This document shows positions 1 to 11,459 of a stretch of DNA of 64,000 nt, in pieces. Numbering within the stretch: the stretch's first letter is position 1; the number at the start of each line of letters is the position of its first letter. The DNA comes from Thalassia testudinum (taxonomy: Eukaryota > Streptophyta > Magnoliopsida > Alismatales > Hydrocharitaceae). The notes beneath the pieces were generated by a model. That model saw nothing but the letters and a program-made list of their open reading frames with translations, did not search any database and was not told where the DNA came from. The stretch is from assembly GCA_037157565.1 (NCBI GenBank), contig JAZHRO010000026.1:33036501-33100500 (forward strand), read 5' to 3'. The translations under genes were made by a program, and so were the position numbers.

Positions 1-1606
1 TAGGGTGATGCTGCAACATACGTTCTAAGGTTCCATTGGTATGTATGCGCCTATCAAATCCTATTGCTTTTAAAGTTTAATTCCGTCCATAGGATTTGGC
101 GAGGGCATGTCATTTCACAGGGATGGAAACCAAGCTTGTAGGGTCCTATGAGCATTATTAACGTGGAATAATGACTTTAGCCTTTTCTTCACTCATCTGG
201 TTTTTCTATTTAAGTTCGAAATGAACTTTTTCAATCACCCTTTTAGTGAAGCCTACTCGATTCCAGTACTTATTGTTCCGTTTAGTTTCATTCAAATGGA
301 AAAAAAAATTATGTTCATTATATCTTGGATTAATCTCGACAAACTAGTTTACCTTTGTACAAATGCTAAGAAAATATAAAAATTCATATGTTTTTTCGAA
401 CATTGACAACTTAGGGTACTTTTTTTTTTTTTTTAATTTGACTCTGAATTTAATTTCGGTAAATTAGGGAGGAACCGGTCACCTTGTATGTACCAATCAT
501 AGGTAATGTTAGGATGGAAAAACATTTGTACCATGTGATGCTTTTTAGCATCAATACATTCTAAGTCGTCCAATGCTTATCAAAAAGCTTTCTCCTACTT
601 ATTTGTGACTAGGGAAGCAAATGGATTGGGTTCGGGTTAGGTTAGGCTAAATGCATACCTATTTTCATTTATAGAATTTATATCAATTTCCTATCCATTT
701 ACCCATAAGGTACAAAGATCTAAACTTATACCAATACCTTTTTACTCATTGGATATTCATTTATCCATTGGATATCTATTTATAAATTAATTTTACAACC
801 AAATTGTACCTAAATTAGAGTTAAAAAAGAAAAAAAATCTATAACATAACTTATTAATTGTTTATTTTTAGCAAACCCGCAACATAGGGGCTTGGGCTAT
901 CTGAATTTTTTTAATCCCCATTGAAGTTATTACAAAAAGAAACCTTTAAGGAGAATACATAAAAAAAAAAAAGAAAAAAAAAGAAAGATAAAATGCAAGT
1001 ATGTTTCAAACAAAGGATCCTTATCCACAAAATAAATGTTCAATAGAAGCTTTAGATGTATTCCAAACCTTTAAAATCATGGAGGGAATCATATGAAAGA
1101 TTAAGGTTGAAGAAATGAGGGATCTAGTGTGAGATTTATTTATCTCAAGTAAATGAAGATTTTATTTAGGTACTCAGGTCGGGTAATTGGATATAAATCC
1201 ATACCTAAAGTTGAACCCAAACTTGATTGGCTTTTTTTTGATAAAATCCATTCTTGAACTTAGTTGTGCTTGGGTTGGATTTTACCTATTCTTTTTAAGT
1301 CGGGTTAAGTTGAATTCGGGTTAAGTTTATTGAAACTTGCATCCTTGTTTGTAACATCCCCATCTACTTATTTATAACAACTCCCTCTCTTGGTGGGAAA
1401 AGGAACATGAAATTAAGGATTGAGCACCAAACGAATTATACATCTTTGGATGAGAAGAGAAGAAATAGGAGATTGAAGCCCAACAACCTCATTTCCACCA
1501 CGATAATCATGTGCCATTCTCTCCCCCTAGCTTTTCCCTATCTTCACCCTTGATTTGTATAGGCAAACTTGATTCAATTTCTCCTTGAGTCAGTCCCATG
1601 ATCATG
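1..1606. other. AT-rich intergenic DNA, no gene recognised
   Basis: The stretch is AT-rich with several homopolymer A and T runs, for example around 421-436 and 961-985. I see no open reading frame of note, no RNA gene and no transposon terminus that I can defend. It is probably decayed repeat DNA upstream of LTR-10. Confidence 0.6.
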
Positions 1607-2797
1607 TGATGACATGTGGCTTATCATAGCTAAAATATCCAAGTTAAGCTAGAAACTAGGTTAAACACTACATAATTAACACAAGAAATGGGTTAAGTGT
1701 GAAAATTAAGGGAAATGACCTAAAACAACAAATTAAGGTTAAAAATGCATAATTAGGTCAATTAATGAGATATTCTATTACTAAATGTAAAATGATGATC
1801 TAATTGCGAATTTAACACATGATTGAGTTTAAAAGTACAAATTAAGGGTTGAATTTACTTCTTAAAGGTTCAATTAAGCTCCAATAAAAGCTTCATGGCA
1901 TTTGGACATCATTAGGATCCTACATTTATGATTTTACATATAGGCCTTTATTCTATTTATATCTTTTCAAAATTAAACACCCATGGACCTATTTGAAGAG
2001 TTACTAGGGACCTTTTTGAGAAAGTCAGGAAGTGCATTGTAATATTTTTCGCCACTTATGAGCTTGATTGTAATTTCTTCATCGTTTTACCCATTTGGGC
2101 TTGTGTGCAAATTATCCAAAACACACCTAACACTGTTGCTAAGCCGCAGGTGCACTATTCACCGAAGAACACGGTGTATAGCCACTGTTGATCTCCTTTG
2201 CTCCTAACCCAACGGTCGATCGTGATCCAATCTTCGCGTGGGCCCGCGCGTAGCATCACCTCGCCTCCCAGATCCCATCCTATGGTCAGATTTTATCCAA
2301 AAGCTTCCCACCTCCCTCTAAGCTCATCTCCACCATATACCTTAATCTAGGCTAATCATACCACACGGTGCTCTGATCCTTGGGTGCACTACTTAAGCAC
2401 CATCTTAGCTCCTTGCACGCACCATCAGCTCCTCTCCTACATCTCTTGAGCTGAGCATTTCATCCACTCTGGTTTCCTCTCCACACTTTGCCTCCAGCTC
2501 CATTGCTGCAGCGATGAAGCTCCGCTTCTTCGACTCTCCTGGCCGCTAAGGATCATATAGCACCTGAGGGTGACCCAGAGCTCCACTAGTGGGCTTTCTT
2601 CTCTGCCAGAGTCTTCTCCCTCAATTCTTCCTCTCCATCCACCAAGTGGAGATCCTCAGGTCCCGTTCTTCCTTGTAGTGTAGGATCTCCTGTTTTCTAG
2701 TATAGTTGTTAATGTAGTGTAGATAAATTAGAGTAGAATTAGTTTGATAATTCATAGATAAGTAATTAGATAGGGGTAAATTAGGGTCCTTCTTCAC

Positions 2798-2825
2798 CTC
2801 CTCTGATCAATTTAGATCAGAGGAG
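2798..2825. repeat. perfect 11-bp inverted repeat in LTR-10
   Basis: CTCCTCTGATC is followed by a 6-nt loop and then its exact reverse complement. It lies just after the CT-rich, exon-like part of the LTR. The function is unknown; it could form an RNA hairpin. Confidence 0.8.
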
Positions 2826-5584
2826 ATGAATTCATTGCCATCCGCATGTTCATATATCTCCCTCATCACCTCACATTCGCTTCTGAACATTTTCCTCGAT
2901 GTTTTAATCCACAATTCACCCATGCATCAGGAAATCATTAGATCTAAAGTTCGGTAGCTTTCAGATTTAAGGATGCACCAAATCCAATAGAGGGTCATGC
3001 CATACACTTCACTAGATCATAAAGGTCCTTGCTCAGGTTTAAATTGTGTATGATTTACTTGATTATGCCTAATTTGATCTAAATGCCCGATCAATAGATT
3101 TGGGTTTTAATTTGGTTCTTGTTGGTTTTAATCAAGTGAATTCATCTGATATTGGTGAAATGGGATTTAATGTGATGGGATTGAGTTGCTTTGATTGGAA
3201 TTTTATAGCATGATTTACTTGCACCTAATTTTCATCTCAATTTCTGATTTTCATCCATCGTTGGGTAGTGAAACCTATGAAAATCGGATGCACGGATTTG
3301 AGGTTGTCACGATGACCTAAGTGATTATAAAGCTTCGCATAGATCTATTGAACACTTGTCAATAGTGTGTAGAGTTCTTAGATGCTTAAAGCAATCTAGC
3401 GAAGCTACAATGATTGCCCATATAGGTGACAATGGTTTGCTCATAAATCTTGTTTTAATTGGCCATTAGGAGTTTGAATGAGGTTGAATGTGTTTTAATG
3501 AAGGTCTGAAAGCAAGTCTAGATTGAATTTAACTCCAAGTTTGATTCCTTATTCATAGCTATCTATAGTGAAGGGGAAGGGGTTAAACTAGGGTTTCTTG
3601 ATTCAGAACATGTGACTTGATGATTGAGTTTCAGAACCTTCAACGAGTGTTTGGAATGGCTGAGATTGAATTTTCAAAGGATCTGAGTTTTATATGTAAG
3701 AAATGGTTTTCCGATCTTCAAAATGATTTCCAAGTCGATTTGAGAATGCAATCAATTTGATAAGAGCTTAAAGATCCTAGGTCTGAATTTTCAAATCTGA
3801 GAGTTATGTTTTTGAACAAAAATACAAACCTCAATGGTCTGATTTTGGTTGTAGCATTTTGTTGCTGAACTCAGCAGCATCAGATCAATAAGCATAGCTG
3901 CTCATTTCAACAGCTGTAGCAGCAACATTTAGCTGCTAGGTTTGACATCAGTGCAGTAGTAGTAGCTGCTTGTTTAATGCAAGTATGGCTGCTGGACAGA
4001 ATTTGAGCTGCTGAAAACGTAGCAACTCAGCAGCAGGGCCTGATTTGAGACTAATCCAAGTGTAATTTGTGTTGTAATTAGGGATTAAAAGAAGCTAACA
4101 TGTGTATAGTGTTAGGAATTCATGAAACAAGCATTCATGTATAAGGATGGATTTTAATTTGATGTAAATGCTTGTAATTTTTGTATTAAATCCTTTTTCA
4201 GCTAAACTTGAATGAATTAACTGTCTACAAGTGAAATTTGAGTGAAAAATTGAATTGAAAATAGTGTTTAAATGTCTGTCAATCTTCCTTGTGTTGTGTT
4301 GAGTGTTTTCATGTGTATGTACTTCATGTTCAGCACATAGAATTCATTTAGAGGTCTTAAGTTCATTGTTAAAGTTCATTTTAGGCCTCATTTGTGTTAA
4401 CTTTGCATATAAATAAAAATTATAAAAAAATCACAAAAAAATAAAATAAAGGTGTCTTGAGTAGGATTAGGTATTTCTTTAGGTGAATACAAAATTTCAA
4501 AGTAATCCGAACCTCCGACTTGGTAGAACATACCGACCGACGGTTTGGTCTACTTTAGAATCTAATAAAAGAATCAAATTTAAAAATCCCAAAAAGAGCT
4601 TTTCTCTATCTCATCTCACCCTCCCTCTCTCATCTCCGACTTCTATTATACATATAAGAATCATAAAAATAAGAAAATATCAAAAATTACCTAAAAATAT
4701 CATGTATAGCGTATTTATACTTGTAAATATAACTTAATACTAAGATATATATATATTGTAAAATATGTAAATAATGTACATATATAACTTATAATTGTAT
4801 TCTATATATTAAATTAAGTATTTAGAATGATTTATTATATATATAACTTTATTGTATAATTATATGTTAATTTATATTAACTTAAATGCATATAACCCTG
4901 AGTAATTATGAAAACCTATGTATATGTCTATAACCATAATTAATATTGTACATACATATTGAACTAATTATTATATACTGTACCATACCTGTAGATTAAT
5001 TTATTTATGTATTTAGTGTAGATAATTAAGTTATTAAGTTAATTAAGTAGATTATTAACTTATAATAAAATAAATTAGTAAATTAAGTTATTACTAAAGT
5101 AATCTATACTGTACATGTATATATATTAATTTTAAATATTTTCAACCTCCTTATACTGAATTTGTATTATATTACAGTATTTATAAATCAATTATGTGTA
5201 TATCTATTTAAAATGTACATATAAATGTATATAAATTAAAATAAAGACTCTAAAATAAATTAAAAATGTGTAATAAATAATTTATTATATAAATTAACTT
5301 TGTACAAAGTCAATGTCATGATTAACTTATTAATTTATACTTTAATTAAGAAATTAATCCTTAAATTAACGTATACAAACCCCTAACTTTAACTAATTTT
5401 AATATATATTCAAATAACTTAATTTCGTAAATAAATTATATAATCATGTAGCCCTATATTAGGGATTTCCAAAAATATAATTTAATTTAAATTTCGATAA
5501 ATATTTGGCCCTCAAATCGAGGGCCAAATCCTTGAAATCAACTCATTTGCGAATGATGTGCAGTGCTCATATTTGTGCTTTGAT

Positions 5585-5626
5585 AGTCCCACATCGTGCG
5601 CTGAGAAGCATACGATGTGGTATAAG
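5585..5626 (+). promoter_or_regulatory. snRNA-type promoter module (USE + 24 bp + TATA) in LTR-10
   Basis: AGTCCCACATCG at 5585-5596 matches the plant snRNA upstream sequence element RTCCCACATCG exactly. Exactly 24 bp later TATAAG starts at 5621. In plant snRNA genes this short spacing is known to specify RNA polymerase III (U6/U3 class), and about 10 bp more specifies polymerase II. The USE core is also repeated in inverted form: CCACATCGT (5590-5598) pairs with ACGATGTGG just before the TATA. No U6 or U3 RNA sequence follows, so this is a promoter-like module inside a transposon, not an snRNA gene. Confidence 0.65.
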
Positions 5627-6086
5627 TTGAATTTACATCGACAATCGCTCAGTCGTCAGCGCTCGGTGCACATATACCACCATTAACCCTCCTCCCTCTC
5701 TGTGCATGATACATGAGCATGCTTTGTAATAATGCATGACTGGAGGTCGTGCATTGTGCTAGGTTGATATTGGGTCTGAAATGAAAATGGATTGAAAATA
5801 TATGCTAATTGAACCAGGGCCGACCTAGTAGTGGTCTGGTCCCACGCTTATGGGGTGCTGTGTATCCCACAAAACGCTAGCCCGCCCACCAAAAACCCAA
5901 ATTTTGGGTGAGTGAACAGTAATCTGATGCGCTGTGTGAGAGAGATGTTCGAAAATCGACTAAGTGTTGAAGAAAAGGGAGAAAGGTGTGAGAAATTTTA
6001 AGTGTTGAAACCTAAGTTGTAGTGTGTGTGTGTACAATGTGTATATATGTACAATATGTATATATGTGTATATGTATACATATATG

Positions 6087-8071
6087 TGTAAATTTCCCTA
6101 CAGGAGGAGGGTGAGATTTACGTGATAAAAGAAATAATGTGGAAATAAAACATATTCAATGTTACAAAATGCAATCACATAGATATACAAATATTTTTAG
6201 GTGGAAACCCAAACCTGGGTAAAAACCACCACCTAAGTCTCTCAACTTAGGATATCCAGATCGATCGAGTCGATCAAATCCACTAACGAGTCACTTAAAA
6301 CGAGGGTGACTCAACCTCAATACAACCGATGCTACTTTGAACGAGGGTAGCGTGCCTCAAACTCCTCTTTACGAGAAGGTTTTTGTCTCGAGAAGGAGAC
6401 GAGAAATCGCAAAGCGAATACTCGAATAAAAATAAATACAAATATCCTATAGAGCCACAAAGTAAAGTAAATAAAAACTAGCTTCTATAGGCAAAGAAGA
6501 ACTTCCCTTAGATGGACGTGCATAGGTGTGATCTCGGCAGAGTATTGAGGCTCTCAGATTTGACGAATGGGGCTTTGGAGAGCAAGATCACTTCTCTTCT
6601 TGAGTATAGCTTCTCTATGACACAAATGGATGTGGAGATGGTATTTCTTGGTGTGTCTAACAAAGAAGGGCTCCCCCTCTATTTATAGATGGCCTAGGAA
6701 GGCTTTGGAAGGCCTTGGAAGGCTTCTATAGTCGTTGAAAACAAACCCAAGGCAGATTAGGCCGTAATTAGGGCCATTAATGATTCTGACAGTCTTATCA
6801 GACGTCTGGGAAAAGAATCAGACATTTGGAAATCACTCTTAAGACGTCTGGAAACTAGATCAGATGTCTAATCTTAGACGGGTTTCCTTACTAACTTGGG
6901 TCAGACCTAAACAGGTTTCTCGTATAAGTTGGTCAGACGACTTGTCAGACGTCTGGCACTAGGTCTGGACGTCTGAAAACCTAGATCACTACAAGAATGG
7001 ATTTCTTGAGACACAAATGGCTATAACTCTGATGATAAGTGATTTTGGCTAAATTGAGGGCTAATGTCTATTTATCAGACGTTTAAGGTCCTCTACGGAT
7101 GTTTGATAGAAGATTAAGGGTCAATTCTCAACGATTATGTTTCTAAGCCAACGTTCTACTAATTGGACGTCTGGCAGAGACATCAGACGTCTGGACTAAG
7201 GGCTGGACGTCTAAATATGACAGACAGTAAGTGGTTTTCCAGCCTAAGTGTTTTGGACGTCTGATCAAACAGTCAGACGTCTTAAAAGTCAAGATCAGAC
7301 GTCTGGCACTAGGTATAAACATCTGGAAACCTAGATTACTGTGGGAATGGATTTCTTGAGACATAAACGGCTATAACTCTGATGATAAGTGATTTTGGCT
7401 AAATTGAGGGCTAACGTCTATTTATTAGACGTTTAAGGTCCTCTACAGATGTTTGATAGAAGATTAAGGGTCAATCCTCAACGATTATATTTCTAAGCCA
7501 ACGTTCTACTAATTGGACGTCTAGTAGAGACATCAGACGTCTGAACTAAGGGCTGGATGTCTAAATATGACAGACAGTAAGTGATTTTCTAGCGTAAGTG
7601 TTTTAGACGTCAGATCAAACAGTCAGATGTCTTAAAAGTCAAGATCAGACGTCTGAAGTCTAGATTGGACGTCTGATTAGACTGTTTGATGCCTACTTTG
7701 GTTTTCTAAGTTCTCTACGAAATGTCTAAGTATCCTAGGGTTGAGTAGGTATTCTTAGGACTATTATTATGATACTTTGAGGCTCTTTAACATTTTATCT
7801 AGACAAATAAAAGAGCAAAGAATAGAAACAACAATTACAAAGTACAAGACAAAAAAATCTATCCTATTCTTCTTATCTTCAAGTTCTCGCTCTACGTGAA
7901 GCTCCTCTAATGATCTCCTCCAATCCACCATGGACGCGAGCTCTTCACACTTCACCTTCAAATTTGTATCTATTTGTAAATAGCCTGAAATCTTAGACTT
8001 TAAATGCATATGTTAAATACAAGTGTTTTGTTATCATCAAAATTACCGATCGTGGTGCTCTTGCACCAACA
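6087..8071 (-). mobile_element. Ty1/copia-like solo LTR with TSD
   Basis: Read on the minus strand the LTR begins TGTTGGTGCAAGAGCACC at 8071, with the ATTTTGATGATAACAAA motif common just inside plant copia LTR starts, and ends in ACA at 6087. It is 1985 bp long, flanked by ATATG, and has no internal region, so it is a solo LTR left by LTR-LTR recombination. The middle holds a 350-bp tandem duplication and many GACGTC palindromes. Copia assignment rests on the terminal sequence only. Confidence 0.7.
6946..7645. repeat. two tandem 350-bp units inside the copia LTR
   Basis: Unit 1 (6946-7295) and unit 2 (7296-7645) both start CAGACGTCTG and are similar along their whole length. The shared marker ATGGATTTCTTGAGAC occurs at 6997 and 7347, giving a period of 350 bp. 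A third partial copy starts at 7646. The units are rich in GGACGTCTG / CAGACGTC words. Confidence 0.85.
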
Positions 8072-8797
8072 ATATGTATAGTATATTATAATAGTAAATG
8101 CACATATATATAATAAATAAAATATATGTAAATAATGTATATGTATATAGGTAATATATGTATATATAAATATAATTAGAATAATAGAGTATTGTTTGAG
8201 CCTTATATATACATAAATAAAACCTTAAGGCTTTAGTGACGTATCTATCACTGTAGATATGTATATATGTTAGTAAACGTATTTTTTTGCCTTATGTTTT
8301 GTACATATTTTACTAAGACTATAGCGACACATATTTATGTTACTGTATGCATAGTATATGTTACTAAAGATATTAGTATATGTTAATATAACTTAATATA
8401 GTATATATTAGTACCTATTTTTGTACTTATACTTAGGTATTATTTAAAGTAGTTGTATATAACTAACATAATGTAGTATTAATTAGTTTTTGATGTCCGT
8501 TATTTGTAAATTTGTTTAAGACATTGTAGTGCTTAATAATTGATTTTTATGTATATAATTGACCAATTCATTCTTTATTTGATTCATTGATTCATGTTGT
8601 AAATAAAATTAGCATTTTTGGAATAAAAGAACATTTTTGAAACATAGAGAGTAGTGTATATCAATAACTGCCTCATAGTGAACGACCTGGAATAAACCAG
8701 TAAAAATTAAGTAAATAAATAAAATGACGCGACGTCTGTATGCATTGTCACAAATATACTACAACAATGACATTTAAAACACCATTTTATTACAACA

Positions 8798-9450
8798 CGA
8801 TTGTTGAGCGCATCACCACGTGTCCCTCTGCTACCTTGGCTCGCATCTCCTTGTGCTTTGCTAGGTCTATGACCTCATGGATGTCATCATAAGCTTCCTC
8901 AAGGATGTGAGCGATGAGAATGTTTCTTGCTACTTGAATTGACTTTGCTTTTGATTTGTTATTATCTTTACATGTATTGTTATGGAAGCTTGTGGAACTT
9001 TGGTTAATGGAAAATTGGAAGGATTTGATTGGAGTTTGATACTTGTGCCTTATTATCAAGATTTGGATAGGTGAATTATGATATTGATTTGTGCTTCTTT
9101 ACTGGAGCCTCTCTCTTATTTGAGTTGAGGGAGAATAAAGGGAGGATGTAGAGTTTTGATGTTTCTTATTTGGAATTTATTTTCATATAAGATGTTCCTT
9201 GAAGTAGCCCATTTAGATGAGTTCCCAGAAGTGGCAATTTGTGTGGAACCAGCTGGTTTAGTCTTATGGGTGTTGGTGATAAAGTTCAAAGCGTTTGCAG
9301 TGGAAATGGAAGAAGTAAGGAGTTTGTGGTGAATGTTGGGATATTGATAATATTGAGATATGATGAATGCTTAAGAGAATGACTTTAGTGTTTATAAATT
9401 ATATTTAAGTATTTGATTAAAGATTTTTAATTAATAAATATTTATTATAT
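8798..9450. other. intergenic DNA, no recognisable gene
   Basis: An 89-codon minus-strand frame lies at 8790-9059, but it overlaps the inferred LTR-10 end, resembles no family I know and has no supporting context. I treat the stretch as unassigned AT-rich DNA. Confidence 0.5.
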
Positions 9451-9720
9451 CACTATAATAAAGAAGGCTTTTGGTCATGGTTAAAAATCGTGACTAAAGA
9501 GTCTAAAATTGATGCTAGTCATGCTGTGGAAAAGTTTTGGTCACGGTTCCACCAAAGACCGTGACCAAAGGTCCTAACTTTTGCTCACGATTTAAAAACT
9601 GTGACGAAAACCTTTTGGTCACGGTTTCCCTTACCGTGACCAGAGCCTCCACATTGGCTAGATTTATGAACTTTTGGTCATGGTTTTAAAATCGTGACCA
9701 AAGAGTTGTAGCAAAAAATG
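9451..9720 (+). mobile_element. CACTA (En/Spm)-type transposon terminus with subterminal repeats
   Basis: CACTATAATAAAGAAGG at 9451 fits the CACTA terminal class. It is followed by a dense array of GGTCACGGTT-like words in both orientations, such as GGTCACGGT...ACCGTGACC around 9538-9563 and 9620-9642, which fold into short perfect hairpins. Subterminal arrays like this are typical of plant CACTA elements and bind transposase. I could not find the matching opposite terminus or a transposase frame, so this is probably a fragment or a small non-autonomous copy. Confidence 0.6.
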
Positions 9721-11296
9721 AAACACCGCAAATTTTACAAACTTATGCTTGTTAATCGTAAGAATTTGTTACAAATCAAATAATACAATTTGTAGAATTG
9801 TAGGTTATGAGGTGAAGAATCATCTATTGAAGTACGATAGAAAAAAGGTCAAAAAGTTTAACTGCATTTTTAAGGTTTCAAATTTTTAGAATCTTATTAA
9901 AATCAATATTAATTTTCACAATTCAACGCTATTAGGATTAAACCTTGACAAATAGGAGCAAGCAATCGATATAGATCAAATCCTTTTGAAAATAAGTAAG
10001 AACCAGGTGTAAAATTGGGTTTAGAAACACTTAACGATTTGATTACTTGCTTAATAGCCCAAATATGGCTTAAATTTGAATGATTTACTTATTAGGAGAT
10101 GGAAAGGGCAAGACAAACTAGATAAACTATGACCAACCAATCAATATGGTAGATATAGTCATGCAGACAATGAAAATAGAAGATTCAATTCTATTATTTG
10201 AAACTTTTGATCATGATGGATTTGTGCTTATAATATGAATTTAAGAATGGCATTTTTAATATTTTGGAAGATCCTTTTACACCTATAAATGAAGAACCTG
10301 CGAAGCCTTTGGAAGACACAATGCAAACAATGAACTAATACTCTATAGAGAAGATATTGCTTTCTCATTTAAGGATTCTTTCTCTTTGTGGAACTAAAAT
10401 TTTTCTAAGATATGGTTTTACAAGATTTAGAGTTGGGATTCTAGAACAATCCCTTGATGTGTGAAGATTGCCAATCTAAGGAAGAACCCTTGTTTCTACT
10501 TAAGGAAGGTTTTCTAGTCTTCTCAATAGTTTCTCAAGTGATGTGATTCTATAATTAATCCTTTATATTTTGAGAGGCATAATTCAAAATAAATTCCCAT
10601 TTGCAAGTGTTAAGTATTGGGTTTACCTTATCGTGTTATAGGATTGATTGTGATACTGTTATATATTCTTGTTGTATCACATTGCTATATACATTGTATA
10701 TAGGAGAAGTGATGCGTGGTTACTATTATTGATTGGTTTATGGTTGTATACTTCTAAGTTGATCATTTGGTTGGACTGCTAGTGAGAAGGAGCTTATATG
10801 CTACCCTTGATCAAGCTCCTTGTTTGTTGATTAGTTTGTGGACTAGCTGTGTTGTAAGGGCTAAATTACTTTGGAAGTAACTTCGTTTCTATAGTGGATT
10901 TATGGTAGGTGACTATATGCAAATTCTGAGGTGGGAATCTTTGGAAGTGGATTAATTTAGAAGAAGAATCACTCTTGTGCCACCATGGATTGATTACTTG
11001 TGAAGTTGAAGGATATTTTATGCTTAGATTTGTATTATGATTGGGAGATACTATGATTTTATGAATTTTGGATAATCGATTAAGCTCAATCCTTAAGAAT
11101 TTACATTTAAGTTGTTGAGGAATCTAGACCTCGCTCAAGGGGGCGGCGGGGTATAGGAAAATTTGTCACTATAGTCTGTTGCCAAAGCAAAATTTTGGTG
11201 TAGAGGTATAGGAACACAAGTCTTATTTAGAATCATTTATTTAGGAATGCGTCCATTATTTTTTATGGTAAATGGATGAAATGACTTAGAGCAGAT
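9721..11296. other. intergenic DNA, possible decayed transposon
   Basis: There is no convincing coding region. A TATAAAT motif near 10281 followed by U5-like sequence suggests an old LTR, but I cannot define ends. A short GC-rich patch, GGGGGCGGCGGGG, lies near 11140. Confidence 0.4.
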
Positions 11297-11459
11297 CATG
11301 TATATGGGCAAGTTGTTGGTCTTGGCCGGGCTGCTCATTCTCTTCCGCTCTCCCCTTCTCCTCCTCTCCTTTTCCCTGCTCCTGTGACCCTTTTCTCCCC
11401 CCCTCCTTGTTTTCTAAGGTTTTCTTGTGCTCCTCCCCTCTCCTTCTCTGGTGAGCCCT
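11297..11459 (+). mobile_element. LINE A, 5' untranslated region, first piece
   Basis: This CT-rich leader resembles the start of LINE C at 34127 and stops exactly where solo LTR-5a begins. The same sequence resumes after the LTR at 13499 with the duplicated GCCCT, so both pieces belong to one LINE. The 5' end is approximate and was placed by similarity to LINE C (both start with GGG after TATAT). Confidence 0.55.

Larger units (their letters stand above)
6082..8076. repeat. target-site duplication ATATG flanking the copia solo LTR
   Basis: ATATG occurs at 6082-6086 and again at 8072-8076, directly abutting the two LTR ends. A 5-bp direct duplication is expected for retroviral-type integration and fixes the borders of the inserted LTR. 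The flank is low-complexity AT DNA, so a chance match is more likely here than at the other sites. Confidence 0.65.
1607..8797 (+). mobile_element. LTR-10: large Ty3/gypsy-type LTR, split by a copia solo LTR
   Basis: This is inferred as one long terminal repeat on the + strand, about 5.2 kb once the copia insertion is removed. Seen: an snRNA-type USE/TATA module at 5585-5626, an LTR-end signature at 8668-8697 (GAACGACCTGG core), a TATACTAC box near 8756, and a CA-ending tail at 8797. LTR-6 carries the same ordered landmarks; the distance from USE to LTR end is about 1.2 kb in both. The 5' end is tentative: TGATG at 1607 fits the usual LTR start and the position predicted from LTR-6. No matching target-site duplication was found, so both ends may be wrong by some bases. 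No internal region or partner LTR lies in the window. Confidence 0.45.

Noticed and set aside
5585..5720. A real U6, U3 or other snRNA gene behind the exact USE/TATA at 5585
   Set aside because: No U6 (GTCCCTTCGGGGACATC) or other known snRNA sequence follows, and the same module recurs at the same place in other LTRs.
6790..7690. A CRISPR-like array, because of regularly recurring CAGACGTCTG words
   Set aside because: Spacing is irregular, the words are short palindromes and the 350-bp units are a tandem duplication in a plant LTR.
7767..8009. An 80-aa frame with one hydrophobic segment in the copia LTR
   Set aside because: It lies inside a TSD-bounded solo LTR near its U3 start; the hydrophobic run is T-rich sequence, and no homolog is known to me.
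8790..9059. An 89-aa minus-strand protein
   Set aside because: No recognisable family, no promoter or neighbour context, and it overlaps the inferred LTR-10 end.
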